DNA of 64,000 nt from Pseudomonas serboccidentalis (GCF_028830055.1 NZ_CP101655.1:5760704-5824703); one strand, 5' to 3'. Positions 8,672 to 18,782 are shown, numbered from the stretch's first letter. The notes: generated by a model from the sequence alone, not told the origin. Made by a program: numbers and translations.

Positions 8672-10029
8672 TGAGCGCTGCGAAAAAGAAGATCCTGCTC
8701 AACGCGTTCAACATGAACTGCATCGGCCACATCAACCACGGCTTGTGGACGCATCCGCGCGATACCTCGACGCGCTACAACACCATTGAGTACTGGACCG
8801 AACTGGCGCAGTTGCTCGAGCGCGGGCTGTTCGACGGACTGTTCATCGCCGACATCGTCGGCGTGTACGACGTTTACCAGAACTCAGTGGATGTCACGCT
8901 CAGAGAGTCGATCCAGCTGCCGGTCAATGACCCGCTGCTGCTGGTGTCGGCCATGGCTGCGGTGACAAAAAACCTCGGCTTCGGCCTGACCGCCAACCTC
9001 ACTTACGAACCGCCGTATCTGTTCGCCCGGCGCATGTCCACGCTCGATCATCTAAGCCGTGGTCGCGTGGGTTGGAACATCGTCACCGGTTACCTCGACA
9101 GCGCCGCCAAGGCCATGGGCCTGAGCGAGCAGGTCGAGCATGACCGTCGCTACGATCAGGCCGACGAGTACCTGGAAGTGCTCTACAAACTCTGGGAAGG
9201 CAGTTGGGAAAACGGCGCGGTGCTCAATGACCGTGCGCAGCGGATCTACGCGCAACCGGAGAAAGTGCACAAGGTCGAGCACAAGGGCGAGTTCTACCAG
9301 GTCGAGGGTTACCACCTCTGCGAGCCGTCACCGCAGCGTACGCCGGTGCTGTTCCAGGCCGGCAGTTCCGATCGCGGCCTGCTGTTCGCCGGGCGTCACG
9401 CCGAGTGCGTGTTCATCAGCGGCCAGAACAAACCGTCGACCAGGGTGCAAGTGGACAAGGTCCGCGCCAGCGCCGTCGAGGCCGGGCGCAACCGCGAAGA
9501 CATCAAGGTGTTCATGGGCCTCAACGTGATTGTCGGCGAGACCGAAGAAGCCGCTTGGGCCAAGCACGCCGAGTACCTGAGCTACGCCAGTGCCGAGGCT
9601 GGTGTGGCGCACTTTTCGGCTTCCACCGGCATCGATTTTTCCCAGTACGAAATCGACGAGCCGATCCAGTACGTGAAAAGCAACGCCATCCAGTCCGCCA
9701 CCAAAAACCTGCAAAACAACGACTGGACCCGGCGCAAATTGCTCGACCAGCACGCCCTCGGCGGCCGCTACATCACCGTGGTCGGCTCGCCCGAGCAAGT
9801 GGCAGACGAGCTGGAGTCGTGGATCGCCGAAACCGGTCTGGACGGCTTCAACCTGACCCGCATCGTCACCCCGGAAAGCTATGTCGATTTCATTGAACTG
9901 GTGATCCCCGAGCTGCAACGACGTGGGTCGTACAAGACCACGTATGACAGTGGCAGCTTGCGCGAGAAGCTGTTTCACGGGGCGGCGCAACTCCCCGAGC
10001 AACACACCGCTGCTGCGTACCGGCATTAA
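8671..10029 (+). CDS. NtaA/DmoA-family FMN-dependent monooxygenase
   Basis: 452 aa, bacterial luciferase-like (LLM) flavin-dependent monooxygenase of the NtaA/SnaA/DszA/DmoA group. These use FMNH2 from a separate reductase to oxidise sulfides, sulfones or aminopolycarboxylates. Seen: N-terminal ILLNAFNMNCIGHINHG, substrate-barrel segment GLFDGLFIADIVGVYD, flavin-region GRVGWNIVTGYLDSAAKAMG and FQAGSSDRGLLFAGRHAE. No flavin reductase gene lies in the operon, so one must be supplied in trans. It is coupled to the upstream SfnB paralogue (1-nt overlap) and followed after a REP pair by a MetQ-like binding protein, which suggests that import and oxidation of the same compound are linked. Confidence 0.88.
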   Translation: MSAAKKKILLNAFNMNCIGHINHGLWTHPRDTSTRYNTIEYWTELAQLLERGLFDGLFIADIVGVYDVYQNSVDVTLRESIQLPVNDPLLLVSAMAAVTKNLGFGLTANLTYEPPYLFARRMSTLDHLSRGRVGWNIVTGYLDSAAKAMGLSEQVEHDRRYDQADEYLEVLYKLWEGSWENGAVLNDRAQRIYAQPEKVHKVEHKGEFYQVEGYHLCEPSPQRTPVLFQAGSSDRGLLFAGRHAECVFISGQNKPSTRVQVDKVRASAVEAGRNREDIKVFMGLNVIVGETEEAAWAKHAEYLSYASAEAGVAHFSASTGIDFSQYEIDEPIQYVKSNAIQSATKNLQNNDWTRRKLLDQHALGGRYITVVGSPEQVADELESWIAETGLDGFNLTRIVTPESYVDFIELVIPELQRRGSYKTTYDSGSLREKLFHGAAQLPEQHTAAAYRH

Positions 10030-10030
10030 A

Positions 10031-10104
10031 AGCTTCGCGAGCAAGCTCGCTCCTACAGGGGAAACGCATTCCAAATGTAGGAGTGAGCCTGCTCGCGATG
10101 AGGC
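10031..10104. repeat. REP pair, type B
   Basis: Inverted GCTTCGCGAGCAAGCTCGC... and ...GTGAGCCTGCTCGCGATGAGGC arms around GAAACGCATTCCAAAT. It interrupts the sfnB-metQ operon and could set differential mRNA stability of the two halves. Confidence 0.85.
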
Positions 10105-10149
10105 CCGACCAGACTCCACAAACTTCATGCACTGACTGGAAAAAACACC

Positions 10150-10959
10150 ATGACCCAGAAATTCCTGACCCACCCAGTCAAAGCACTGGCCCTGGCCTTC
10201 GGCCTGTTCAGCTCGGCGGTATTCGCCGCCGATGCTCCACTGAAAATCGGCACCACCGCCGCCTTCGCCATTCCGCTGGAAGCCGCCGTCGAAGAGGCCT
10301 CCAAACAAGGCCTGAAAGTCGAGCTGGTGGAGTTCACCGACTGGATCGCGCCCAACGTCAGCCTCGCCGCCGGCGACATCGACGTGAACTACTTCCAGCA
10401 CATCCCGTTCCTCGAAAACGCCAAGGCCGCCTCCGGTTTTGATCTGGTGCCATTTGCCCCGGGGATCATCAACAACGTCGGCCTCTACTCGAAGAAATAC
10501 AAAAGCTTCGACGAGTTGCCCGAGGGCGCCAGCGTCGCCATCGCCAACGACCCGATCAACAGCGGGCGCGGTCTGCAACTGCTGGCCAAGGCGGGGCTGA
10601 TCACGCTCAAACCGGGCGTCGGCTACAAGGCCACCGAAGACGACATCGTCGCCAACCCGAAGAAGATCAAAATCCTGCAAGTGGAAGCCGTGCAACTGGT
10701 GCGCGCCTATGACGACGCCGATCTGGTCCAGGGCTACCCGGCCTACATCCGTCTGGCGAAGACCTTCGATGCCGGTTCCGCCTTGCTGTTCGATGGCCTC
10801 GACCACAAGGAATACGTGATCCAGTTCGTGATCCAGCCGAAAAGCAAAGACGATCCGCGCCTGATCAAGTTCGTCGACATCTACCAGCACTCGCCGGCCG
10901 TGCGTGCCGCGCTGGATAAGGCCCACGGCAAGCTGTACCAGGCCGGTTGGGAAAGCTGA
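10150..10959 (+). CDS. metQ: MetQ/NlpA-family ABC substrate-binding protein (1)
   Basis: 269 aa. The signal peptide ends near VFAADA; there is no lipobox cysteine, so it is probably a soluble periplasmic protein rather than a lipoprotein. The NlpA family core is clear: [70 protein letters not shown]. Family members bind methionine, but the operon with SfnB and LLM monooxygenases suggests another organosulfur ligand; this is inference. It is followed 2 nt later by the ATPase gene. Confidence 0.87.
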   Translation: MTQKFLTHPVKALALAFGLFSSAVFAADAPLKIGTTAAFAIPLEAAVEEASKQGLKVELVEFTDWIAPNVSLAAGDIDVNYFQHIPFLENAKAASGFDLVPFAPGIINNVGLYSKKYKSFDELPEGASVAIANDPINSGRGLQLLAKAGLITLKPGVGYKATEDDIVANPKKIKILQVEAVQLVRAYDDADLVQGYPAYIRLAKTFDAGSALLFDGLDHKEYVIQFVIQPKSKDDPRLIKFVDIYQHSPAVRAALDKAHGKLYQAGWES

Positions 10960-10961
10960 GG

Positions 10962-12083
10962 ATGACGGCCGCGATCCAACGGCGACTGGAGATTCCAGAG
11001 CCCAAAAATGCTGAAAAAACCGAACTGCACCCCGAGCTGAATCGTGCCCACATCCGCTTCATCGGCCTGGGTAAAACCTACGATGGCCGGCAAGGTCCGG
11101 TCGCGGCCCTGCAAGGCATCGATCTGGCGATCCAGCGCGGCGAGGTGTTCGGCATCATCGGCCGCAGTGGCGCCGGCAAGTCGTCGCTGATCCGTACGAT
11201 CAACCGTCTGGAGCAACCGACGTCGGGCCGGGTGCTGATCGATCAGGTCGACATCGGCGAGTTCGATGAGGATCGCCTGGTCAACCTGCGCCGACGCATC
11301 GGCATGATCTTCCAGCACTTCAACTTGATGTCGGCGAAGACGGTCTGGCAGAACGTCGAACTGCCGCTGAAAGTCGCTGGCGTACCGAAAGAACAGCGCG
11401 AACAGAAAGTCCGCGAACTGCTCGAACTGGTCGGCCTGCAAACCAAGCACAAGGCCTACCCGGCGCAGCTCTCCGGCGGGCAGAAACAGCGTGTCGGCAT
11501 CGCCCGCGCGCTGGTGCATGATCCGGACATTCTGCTGTGCGACGAGGCGACCTCGGCGCTGGACCCGGAGACCACCCAGTCGATCCTCGGCCTGCTGCGC
11601 GAGATCAACCAGCGCCTGGGCCTGACCATCGTGTTGATCACCCACGAAATGGCGGTGATCCGCGAAATCTGCGACCGCGTGGTGGTGCTGGAACACGGGC
11701 GGATCGTCGAGCAAGGCCCGGTCTGGGAGGTGTTCGGCAATCCGCAACACGAGGTCAGCCAGACCTTGCTCGCACCGCTGCAACACGCCTTGCCGGAAGA
11801 ACTGCAAAACCGTCTGCATGCCTCACCACCCTCCTCCGAGGCATCGGTGGTGCTGCGCCTGCAATTCACCGGCAGTGCCAGTGACGAGCCGGATCTGGCG
11901 GCGTTGTTCGCCGCCCTCGGTGGTCGCGTGAAGTTGCTGCAGGGTGGCGTGGAACGGATTCAGGGCCATGCGCTGGGGCAATTGCTGCTGGCCGTGAGCG
12001 GTTCGGCGGCGAGCGCCGAGCAATTGCGCGAACGCGCCGGGCAATGGGCGCAACGGGTGGAGGTGTTGGGTTATGTGGTTTGA
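10962..12083 (+). CDS. metN: methionine-type ABC transporter ATP-binding protein with NIL domain
   Basis: 373 aa. Walker [11 protein letters not shown]-loop MIFQHFNLM, signature [14 protein letters not shown], Walker [14 protein letters not shown]-loop ITHEMAVI. The C-terminal region (about residues 285-373) is a NIL/ACT-like domain, which in E. coli MetN binds methionine and causes trans-inhibition. The N-terminus is extended by about 30 residues before [11 protein letters not shown]. An alternative TTG at 10947 overlaps metQ; ATG 10962 with GCTGAGG upstream is preferred. It overlaps metI by 11 nt. Confidence 0.9.
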   Translation: MTAAIQRRLEIPEPKNAEKTELHPELNRAHIRFIGLGKTYDGRQGPVAALQGIDLAIQRGEVFGIIGRSGAGKSSLIRTINRLEQPTSGRVLIDQVDIGEFDEDRLVNLRRRIGMIFQHFNLMSAKTVWQNVELPLKVAGVPKEQREQKVRELLELVGLQTKHKAYPAQLSGGQKQRVGIARALVHDPDILLCDEATSALDPETTQSILGLLREINQRLGLTIVLITHEMAVIREICDRVVVLEHGRIVEQGPVWEVFGNPQHEVSQTLLAPLQHALPEELQNRLHASPPSSEASVVLRLQFTGSASDEPDLAALFAALGGRVKLLQGGVERIQGHALGQLLLAVSGSAASAEQLRERAGQWAQRVEVLGYVV

Positions 12084-12717
12084 TCGCTTGCTGCAGGGTT
12101 TTATCGACACCTTTCTGATGGTCGGCGTGTCGTCGCTGATCGCCTTGCTGGTGGGGATTCCGATGGCGGTGATTCTGGTCACCAGCGACAAGGGCGGGAT
12201 CTATCAAGCGCCAGTGCTCAACCGTGCCTTGGGCGCGTTCGTGAACCTGTTTCGTTCGATCCCGTTTCTGATTCTGATGGTCGCGCTGATTCCGTTCACC
12301 CGGCTGATTGTCGGCACCACCTACGGCGTGTGGGCGGCCGTGGTGCCGCTGACGATTGCCGCGACGCCATTCTTTGCGCGGATTGCCGAAGTGAGTCTGC
12401 GTGAGGTTGACCACGGTTTGATCGAGGCCGCGCAAGCCATGGGTTGCCGACGCTGGCACATTGTCTGGCATGTGCTGTTGCCCGAAGCGCTACCGGGGAT
12501 TGTTGGCGGTTTCACCATCACCCTGGTAACGATGATCAACTCGTCGGCCATGGCCGGGGCGATTGGGGCCGGCGGTTTGGGCGACATTGCTTACCGTTAT
12601 GGGTATCAGCGCTTTGACAGCCAGATCATGTTGACGGTGATCGTGTTGCTGGTGGCGTTGGTGGCGGTGATTCAGTTGGGCGGGGATCGTTTGGCGCGGG
12701 GGCTGAACAAGCGTTGA
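12073..12717 (+). CDS. metI: methionine-type ABC transporter permease
   Basis: 214 aa integral membrane protein of the MetI family with five predicted membrane segments. The coupling motif [20 protein letters not shown] is at about residues 117-136. Residues [24 protein letters not shown] (landmark [15 protein letters not shown]) are typical of MetI. It overlaps metN, completing a MetQ-N-I importer transcribed with the sfnB-type oxidoreductases. Confidence 0.92.
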   Translation: MWFDRLLQGFIDTFLMVGVSSLIALLVGIPMAVILVTSDKGGIYQAPVLNRALGAFVNLFRSIPFLILMVALIPFTRLIVGTTYGVWAAVVPLTIAATPFFARIAEVSLREVDHGLIEAAQAMGCRRWHIVWHVLLPEALPGIVGGFTITLVTMINSSAMAGAIGAGGLGDIAYRYGYQRFDSQIMLTVIVLLVALVAVIQLGGDRLARGLNKR

Positions 12718-12721
12718 AGCA

Positions 12722-12802
12722 AGATCAAAAGATCGCAACCTTCGGCAGCTCCTACAGGGGAATGCGGTCTTCTGTAGGGGCTGCCGAAGGCTGCGATCTT
12801 TT
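12722..12802. repeat. REP pair, type A
   Basis: Inverted AAAAGATCGCAACCTTCGGC and GCCGAAGGCTGCGATCTTTT arms directly after metI; probably also terminates the operon. Confidence 0.88.
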
Positions 12803-12853
12803 AAAGCGCGAAAGCGCTTATAGTCTGCTCAACTCCCCCAAATAGTCCGCCCC

Positions 12854-13483
12854 ATGAAACAGACCCCCACCGATCTGGACCAGATCACCGCCACCACCCT
12901 CGGCCATTACAACTCGGTGGCTGAAGACTTCCGCGAAGGCACCCGCGATCACGATGTCAGCCAGAACATCGACGCGCTGCTGCGGCACATCCACAGTACG
13001 GCGCCGTTCACGATTCTCGATTTCGGCTGCGGGCCGGGGCGGGACTTGCAGACATTCACGCGCATGGGCCACATCGCCGTCGGCCTCGACGGCGCAGAAA
13101 AATTCGCGCAGATGGCGCGGGCAGACAGTGGCTGCGAGGTGTGGTGCCAGGATTTTCTGAAACTCGATCTACCAGCCGAGCGCTTCGACGGGATCTTCGC
13201 CAACGCGGTGCTGTTCCATGTGCCATTGCAGGAGTTGCCGCGGGTGCTCAAGCAACTGCACGGCACGCTGAAGCCGGATGGAGTGTTGTTCAGCTCCAAT
13301 CCGCGTGGAGATAACCGTGAGGGCTGGAACGGGTCACGGTATGGCGCGTATCACGACCTGGAGGCGTGGCGCGGGTTGCTGACGGCGGCGGGCTTTGTCG
13401 AGCTTGAACATTACTACCGGCCGGCGGGGCTGCCGCGGGAGCAGCAGCCTTGGCTGGCCAGTGTCTGGCGGCGGGTTGGCTGA
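12854..13483 (+). CDS. class I SAM-dependent methyltransferase
   Basis: 209 aa Rossmann-fold methyltransferase. Motif I ILDFGCGPGRDLQTF binds SAM, the acidic residue VGLDGAEKFAQMA follows beta-2, and motif post-I/II is FDGIFANAVLFHVP. The substrate cannot be named from sequence. It stands alone between two REP pairs downstream of the organosulfur operon, so a link to sulfur metabolism is possible but unsupported. Confidence 0.85.
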   Translation: MKQTPTDLDQITATTLGHYNSVAEDFREGTRDHDVSQNIDALLRHIHSTAPFTILDFGCGPGRDLQTFTRMGHIAVGLDGAEKFAQMARADSGCEVWCQDFLKLDLPAERFDGIFANAVLFHVPLQELPRVLKQLHGTLKPDGVLFSSNPRGDNREGWNGSRYGAYHDLEAWRGLLTAAGFVELEHYYRPAGLPREQQPWLASVWRRVG

Positions 13484-13559
13484 AGATCAAAAGATCGCAG
13501 CCTTCGGCAGCGCCTACATGGGATTACCGGTAGGAGCTGCCGCAGGCTGCGATCTTTTG
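13484..13559. repeat. REP pair, type A
   Basis: AAAAGATCGCAGCCTTCGGC and inverted GCCGCAGGCTGCGATCTTTT arms, located between the convergent methyltransferase and triC genes where it can terminate both. Confidence 0.88.
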
Positions 13560-13567
13560 CTTTTGCC

Positions 13568-16500
13568 TTAAGCGGCCTCTTTCTTCGGTTCGCGAATCTT
13601 GTACCAGGCCACATACAGCGCCGGCAAAAACAGTAGCGTGAGCAGCGTCGCCACCACGATCCCGCCAATCATCGCGTAAGCCATCGGCCCCCAGAACACT
13701 TCCCGGGCAATCGGGATCATGCCCATGCTCGCCGCCGCGGCGGTCAGCAGGATCGGCCGGCGCCGGTGCTCGGTCGCTTCCACCACCGCATCCCACGGCG
13801 TCGAACCATTTCTCTCGAACTCATCGATCTGCGTCACGAGGATCACCGAGTTGCGGATGATGATGCCGATCAGAGCCAGAATCCCCAGGATCGCCACGAA
13901 GCCCATCGGGGTGCCCGTCGGCACCAACGCCAGCACCACGCCGATCAGCCCCAGCGGCGCAACACTCGCCACCAGGAACATCTTCTGCACGCTGTGCAGC
14001 TGGATCATCAGAAAGGTCGCCATCAAAAACAGCATCAATGGCAGAACCTTGGCAATCGGCCCCTGGGCCTTGCCGCTTTCCTCGACCGTACCGCCCGTGG
14101 CGACTTTGTAGCCAACGGGCAGCTTGTCGGCAAAGGCATCAATCGACGGCTTGAGCAGTTTCACCAGGTCGGTCGGCTGGATCTCGTCGCGTACCGAGGC
14201 CTTGATGGTAATGGTCGGCAAGCGGTCGCGACGCCACACCAGCGGCTGCTCCAGCTCATAACGCACGGTGGCGAACGCCAGCAGCGGGATCGACGTGCCG
14301 TTGGGCGTGACAATCTGCAGGTTCTGCAGGGTTTCCGGCGTACCGCGTTCCGAACTCACCGCCCGGCCGACCACGTTGATCAAGTAGATGTCGTCATTGA
14401 CCTGGGTCAGCGGCGCGCCGCTGACGATGCTGTTCATCAGGTTCGCCACGTCTTCGGACGACAACCCGAGCTGCCGTGCCTTGTCCTGGGCGATGTCGAT
14501 GCGCAGGACTTTGCCCGGCTCGTTCCAGTCGTAAATGATCTCGCCGATGTGCTGGTTCTTGTCCAGTTCAGTCGCCAGGTCGATGGCGTGCTTGCGCACC
14601 TGATCGATGTCCTTGCCACTGACCCGGTACTGGATCGGCCGCCCCACCGGCGGGCCCATTTCCAGCGCCTGCACGTAACTGCCGATGCCGACGAAATCCT
14701 TGTGCAAGCGCTCACGCAGACGCTGGCTCAGGGCCTCGCGGGCCTCGAAGTTCTTGCTGACGATCACCAGTTGCGCGTAGTACGGGTTTTGCAGTTGCTG
14801 GTCGAGAGGCAAGTAGAAACGGATCGCGCCCTGACCGATGTAGGTACTCCAGCGCACGATGTCCGGGTCACCCTTGAGCGTGGCCTCGAGCTTGTCGACA
14901 GCCTTGCGGGTTTCGTCGATGGAGGCGTTTTGCGGCAGGTTGAGGTCGACGAGGATTTCCGGGCGATCCGACGACGGGAAGAACTGGTTCTGCACAAAAC
15001 GCATGCAGAACACCGCCAGTACAAACAGCAGCACGGTGATACCGATGGCCCACCAGCGATTGCGCATGCACCACAGCAAACCGCCGTTGAAGGCCCGGCC
15101 GACGCGGCCCGGCTCGGCTTCATGAGGTTTCACATTGGTGCTGAGGATGTGCACACCGATCACCGGGGCAAAGAACACCGCCACCACCCACGACACGAGC
15201 ATCGCCACTGCGATCACCGCGAACAGGGTGAAGGTGTACTCGCCGGCGGAACTGGCGTTGAGGCCGATGGGCACGAAACCGGCCACGGTCACCAGCGTAC
15301 CGGTGAGCATCGGGAACGCCGTGGAGGTGTAGGCGAACGTGGCCGCCTGCTCCTTGCTCTCGCCCATTTCCAGGCGTGTGACCATCATCTCCACGGTGAT
15401 CATCGCGTCGTCCACCAGCAGACCGAGGGCGATGATCAGCGCACCGAGAGAAATCCGCTGCATGGTGATGCCGCTGTATTCCATGAACAAGAACACCATC
15501 GCCAGCACCAGCGGGATCGAGCACGCCACCACCAGCCCGGCACGCACGCCGAGGCTGATGAAGCTGACCACCAGCACGATCACCACCGCTTCGAACAACG
15601 CACTGGTGAAACCGCCAACCGCCTCTTCCACCACCACGGCCTGATCGGACACGGTGTGCACGCCGACGCCTACCGGCAGGTCGGCGGTGACCTGGTCGAT
15701 ACGCTGGTGCAACGCCTTGCCGAATTCCTGAACGTTGCCGCCCTTCTGCATGGCAATCGCCAGGCCGATTGCCGGCTTGCCGTCGAAGCGAAATTCCGGG
15801 GTGGCCGGGTCAACGTAACCGCGGCTGATGTCGGCGATGTCCGCCAGGCGGTAGAACCGGTCATTGAGCTTGAGATTGACCTCGGCCAAGTCTTTTTCCG
15901 AAGCGAACTGCCCCGAGGTGCGCACCGAAATGCGCTCCGGACCGGCCTCGATCACCCCCGCCGGGGTCACGGCGTTCTGCGATTGCAGGCTCTGCACCAC
16001 CTGACGCTGGTCGATGCCCAGCGCGGCGAGTTTGCGGGTGGAGAAGTTCAGGTAAATCACTTCATCCTGCTGGCCGATCATCTCGATCTTGCCCAGCCCC
16101 GGTACGTCGCGGATTTCGGCGCGCGCCTGCTCCACGTAGTCGCGCAACTGGCGCATGGTCAGACCGTCGGCGGTAAACGCATAGACCGAACCGTACACAT
16201 CGCCGAATTCGTCGTTGAACCCGGGGCCTTGAATGCCCTGAGGAAACTGGCCACGAATGTCGTCGATCTTCTTGCGCACCTGGTACCAGATTTGCGGAAT
16301 GTCCTTGGCACTGGTGGTGTCGCGCAGGTACACGTACACCGTCGATTCGCCGGGGCGCGTGTAGCTTTTCACGTAGTCGAGGGAATCGAGCTCTTCGAGT
16401 TTTTTCTCGATGCGGTCGGTGACCTGCTTGAGGGTTTCCTCCTGGGTCGCGCCCGGCCATTTGGTCTGGATCACCATGGTCTTGATGGTGAACGAGGGGT

Positions 16501-16621
16501 CTTCTTCGCGGCCCAGATTGAAGTAGGAGAACACCCCCATCAGCAACGCGACGAACATCAGATACCAGACGAACGACTGATGCTTGAGGGCCCATTCGGA
16601 GAGATTGAAAGAGCCTTTCAT
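13568..16621 (-). CDS. triC: RND multidrug efflux permease, TriC-like
   Basis: 1017 aa inner-membrane proton/drug antiporter of the HAE-RND superfamily with 12 expected membrane helices and two large periplasmic loops. Visible landmarks: N-terminal FNLGREEDPSFTIKTMVIQT, the TM4 acidic pair in LGLLVDDAMITVEMM, and the TM10-11 region ILALIGIIIRNSVILVTQID. It overlaps triB by 4 nt. The order MFP-MFP-RND matches P. aeruginosa TriABC (PA0156-0158), which exports triclosan through OpmH; no outer-membrane factor gene is nearby here, as in that system. Confidence 0.9.
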   Translation of the reverse strand: MKGSFNLSEWALKHQSFVWYLMFVALLMGVFSYFNLGREEDPSFTIKTMVIQTKWPGATQEETLKQVTDRIEKKLEELDSLDYVKSYTRPGESTVYVYLRDTTSAKDIPQIWYQVRKKIDDIRGQFPQGIQGPGFNDEFGDVYGSVYAFTADGLTMRQLRDYVEQARAEIRDVPGLGKIEMIGQQDEVIYLNFSTRKLAALGIDQRQVVQSLQSQNAVTPAGVIEAGPERISVRTSGQFASEKDLAEVNLKLNDRFYRLADIADISRGYVDPATPEFRFDGKPAIGLAIAMQKGGNVQEFGKALHQRIDQVTADLPVGVGVHTVSDQAVVVEEAVGGFTSALFEAVVIVLVVSFISLGVRAGLVVACSIPLVLAMVFLFMEYSGITMQRISLGALIIALGLLVDDAMITVEMMVTRLEMGESKEQAATFAYTSTAFPMLTGTLVTVAGFVPIGLNASSAGEYTFTLFAVIAVAMLVSWVVAVFFAPVIGVHILSTNVKPHEAEPGRVGRAFNGGLLWCMRNRWWAIGITVLLFVLAVFCMRFVQNQFFPSSDRPEILVDLNLPQNASIDETRKAVDKLEATLKGDPDIVRWSTYIGQGAIRFYLPLDQQLQNPYYAQLVIVSKNFEAREALSQRLRERLHKDFVGIGSYVQALEMGPPVGRPIQYRVSGKDIDQVRKHAIDLATELDKNQHIGEIIYDWNEPGKVLRIDIAQDKARQLGLSSEDVANLMNSIVSGAPLTQVNDDIYLINVVGRAVSSERGTPETLQNLQIVTPNGTSIPLLAFATVRYELEQPLVWRRDRLPTITIKASVRDEIQPTDLVKLLKPSIDAFADKLPVGYKVATGGTVEESGKAQGPIAKVLPLMLFLMATFLMIQLHSVQKMFLVASVAPLGLIGVVLALVPTGTPMGFVAILGILALIGIIIRNSVILVTQIDEFERNGSTPWDAVVEATEHRRRPILLTAAAASMGMIPIAREVFWGPMAYAMIGGIVVATLLTLLFLPALYVAWYKIREPKKEAA

Positions 16622-17682
16622 TGACTGTCCTCGTCGAGTTTCACGGCTTGTCCGGGTTTGAGACTGTTGACGCCTGCACTGACCACCTGCTCGCCGGACT
16701 TGACCCCGTCGACCAGCACCACAGTGCCGTCGGTACGACTGATCACGCTGACGTCACGGGGCGCAACGGTTTTGCTTTGGGTATCGATCACCCAGATGCG
16801 GGTCTTGCCGTCGGCTTCTTGCAGGGCGGTGGCGGGCAACTCGATGCGCGGTTTGATTGCCGAACTGAGGGTCACACTGATTGCCGTGCCGAGGCGGAAG
16901 CCGTCCGGCGTATTGGCCAGGGTCAGCCGCGCACGGCGGGTACGCGTGGCGCTTTGTGCCTGCGGTTCGATCTCGCGGATGGTCGCCGTGGTGTTGATAC
17001 TCGGGTCGAGTTGCCCGGCCACCAGAAACACCACGTCGGAAGGAATTTCATCGACCAGCGTGTCCGGCAGATCGATCACCGCTTCCTTGATGTCCGGCTG
17101 CGCCAGGGTCACCACCTGTTGACCGGCCGTCACCACTTGCCCGGCTTCGGCGTTCCACGCAGTGACCACGGCTTTGTGGTCGGAACGCAGTTCGGTGTAG
17201 CCCAGTTGATCCTTGCTTTGATTGACCGCCGCCCGCGCCTGATCGAGCGAGGCCTGGGTGGTTTTCAAATCGGTGGTGGCGATGTCCAGTTGCGCCTGCG
17301 CGCCGACCCCGCGATCGAACAACGCCTGCTGGCGTCGGGCGTTGGCCTGGGCGTTGATCAGTTGCGCCTGGACCTTGGCCAGATCGCCCTGGGCCGAACG
17401 CAACTGGTTCTGCTGATCGGACGGGTCGAGGGTGGCGAGCAGCGTGCCCTTTTGCACCTCGGCGCCGACATCGACGTTACGGCTGGCAATGCGTCCGCCA
17501 ACGCGAAAACCGGTGTTGCTCTCGTAACGCGCCTGAATGCTGCCGGCGAAACGCCCGAGGGTTTCCTCGTTCAGCGCCTGAACCTTGATCGACAGCACCG
17601 GCCGCACCGGCTCTGGTGGTGGTTCGCTTTTTGAGCAGGCGACCAACAGCACCCCCATGGACAACAGCCCCAGACGCTTCAT
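16618..17682 (-). CDS. triB: RND efflux periplasmic adaptor lipoprotein, TriB-like
   Basis: 354 aa membrane-fusion protein. The signal peptide carries lipobox LLVACSKS, so it is lipid-anchored at Cys16. A coiled-coil hairpin spans about residues 95-165 (QGDLAKVQAQLINAQANARR then DQARAAVNQSKDQLGYTELR), flanked by biotinyl-lipoyl half-motifs, followed by beta-barrel segments. It overlaps triA and triC at ATGA-type junctions. Two tandem adaptors are the hallmark of TriABC-type pumps. Confidence 0.9.
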   Translation of the reverse strand: MKRLGLLSMGVLLVACSKSEPPPEPVRPVLSIKVQALNEETLGRFAGSIQARYESNTGFRVGGRIASRNVDVGAEVQKGTLLATLDPSDQQNQLRSAQGDLAKVQAQLINAQANARRQQALFDRGVGAQAQLDIATTDLKTTQASLDQARAAVNQSKDQLGYTELRSDHKAVVTAWNAEAGQVVTAGQQVVTLAQPDIKEAVIDLPDTLVDEIPSDVVFLVAGQLDPSINTTATIREIEPQAQSATRTRRARLTLANTPDGFRLGTAISVTLSSAIKPRIELPATALQEADGKTRIWVIDTQSKTVAPRDVSVISRTDGTVVLVDGVKSGEQVVSAGVNSLKPGQAVKLDEDSQ

Positions 17683-18782
17683 GGCTGAGCTCCCGGTTGC
17701 AGACCTTCGTAGGTGTTTTCGGCAATCTCGACTTTCATGCCCGGATGCAACAACTGCCCACCCGCGACAATGACTTTCTCCCCGCCCTTGAGGCCGTCGC
17801 TGATAATGACCTTACCGATCAGGTAGCGGCTGACGGTGACGTTGTGCAGCTGCGCTTCGCCTTTGTCGTCGACCATCCACACCGCTGGATCGCTGATGTT
17901 TTTGGTCAGCGCCGACCATGGCAATTCCACCGCCGACTTGCCGCTGCCCTTGGCCGTGGCGCTGACCACCGAGCCCAGCTGCATGCCCTGCGGCAGGCTG
18001 TCGAGGCTGACTTTGACTTGCACCGTGCCGGACTGCGCCGACACCGCCGGGGTGATTTCACGCACCATACCGGTGGTCTTGATGGCCGGGTTATCGAGCA
18101 GACTGACGACAATTGACCGATCCGCCGGGCGCTCGGCCAGCAGCGATTCATAAACGTTGAACACCGCGTCACGGTCGCCATCACGGGCCAGCGAAAAAAT
18201 CGGCGCGGTGGCCTGCACCACCTGTCCGACTTCGGCCTGACGCTCGGTGATCACCCCCGGCGCTTCGGCGATCAGCGAGGTGTAGCTCAACTGGTCCTTG
18301 GCATTGGCCAATTGCGCCTGCGCCGCGCTCAAGGCGCTCTGGCTGCTGCGCAATGCAGCCTGGGCGGAATCGTATTCGCTCTGGCTGGTGTAGCCCTTGG
18401 GTAGCAGTTTCTGCTGACGTACGAACGCCGCGGCGCTCTGTTTGACCCGCGCCTGCTCGGCGGTGACCTGGGCTTGAGCGGAATCGACGTTGGTCTGCAG
18501 ATCCTTGGGATCGAGTTTGGCCAGCACTTGTCTGGCGCTGACCCGGTCGCCGACATCCACCATGCGCTGGATGATCTTGCCACCGACCCGGAACGACAGT
18601 TCAGTCTGCACCCGCGCCTGCACATCGCCGGTAAGGGTCACGGCAGCGGCGTAATTGGCCGGTTTGACCTCTTGCACAAAGACCCGTGGCAGGTACTCCG
18701 CCGGGGCTTCTTTCTTGCTGCAAGCGGTCAGCAACGTGAGCAGGCTCAGCACGACAACTGTTTTCAATCCGGGACTCGCCAT
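17679..18782 (-). CDS. triA: RND efflux periplasmic adaptor lipoprotein, TriA-like
   Basis: 367 aa membrane-fusion lipoprotein (lipobox LLTACSKK, Cys20). The architecture is the same as its neighbour: lipoyl half-motif, hairpin at about residues 105-170, lipoyl half-motif, beta-barrel. It is first gene of the triABC operon. The frame is open far upstream, but the ATG at 18782 has AGGAAGGAG 6 nt before it and starts a proper signal peptide, so the 449-aa version is rejected. No regulator gene is adjacent. Confidence 0.9.
   Translation of the reverse strand: MASPGLKTVVVLSLLTLLTACSKKEAPAEYLPRVFVQEVKPANYAAAVTLTGDVQARVQTELSFRVGGKIIQRMVDVGDRVSARQVLAKLDPKDLQTNVDSAQAQVTAEQARVKQSAAAFVRQQKLLPKGYTSQSEYDSAQAALRSSQSALSAAQAQLANAKDQLSYTSLIAEAPGVITERQAEVGQVVQATAPIFSLARDGDRDAVFNVYESLLAERPADRSIVVSLLDNPAIKTTGMVREITPAVSAQSGTVQVKVSLDSLPQGMQLGSVVSATAKGSGKSAVELPWSALTKNISDPAVWMVDDKGEAQLHNVTVSRYLIGKVIISDGLKGGEKVIVAGGQLLHPGMKVEIAENTYEGLQPGAQP

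Noticed and set aside
13766..16624. Very long plus-strand open frame (952 codons) opposite triC
   Set aside because: It mirrors a real RND permease with intact motifs. Its product is low-complexity, rich in His/Arg/Gln, which is typical of antisense frames in high-GC DNA, and it shows no domain.
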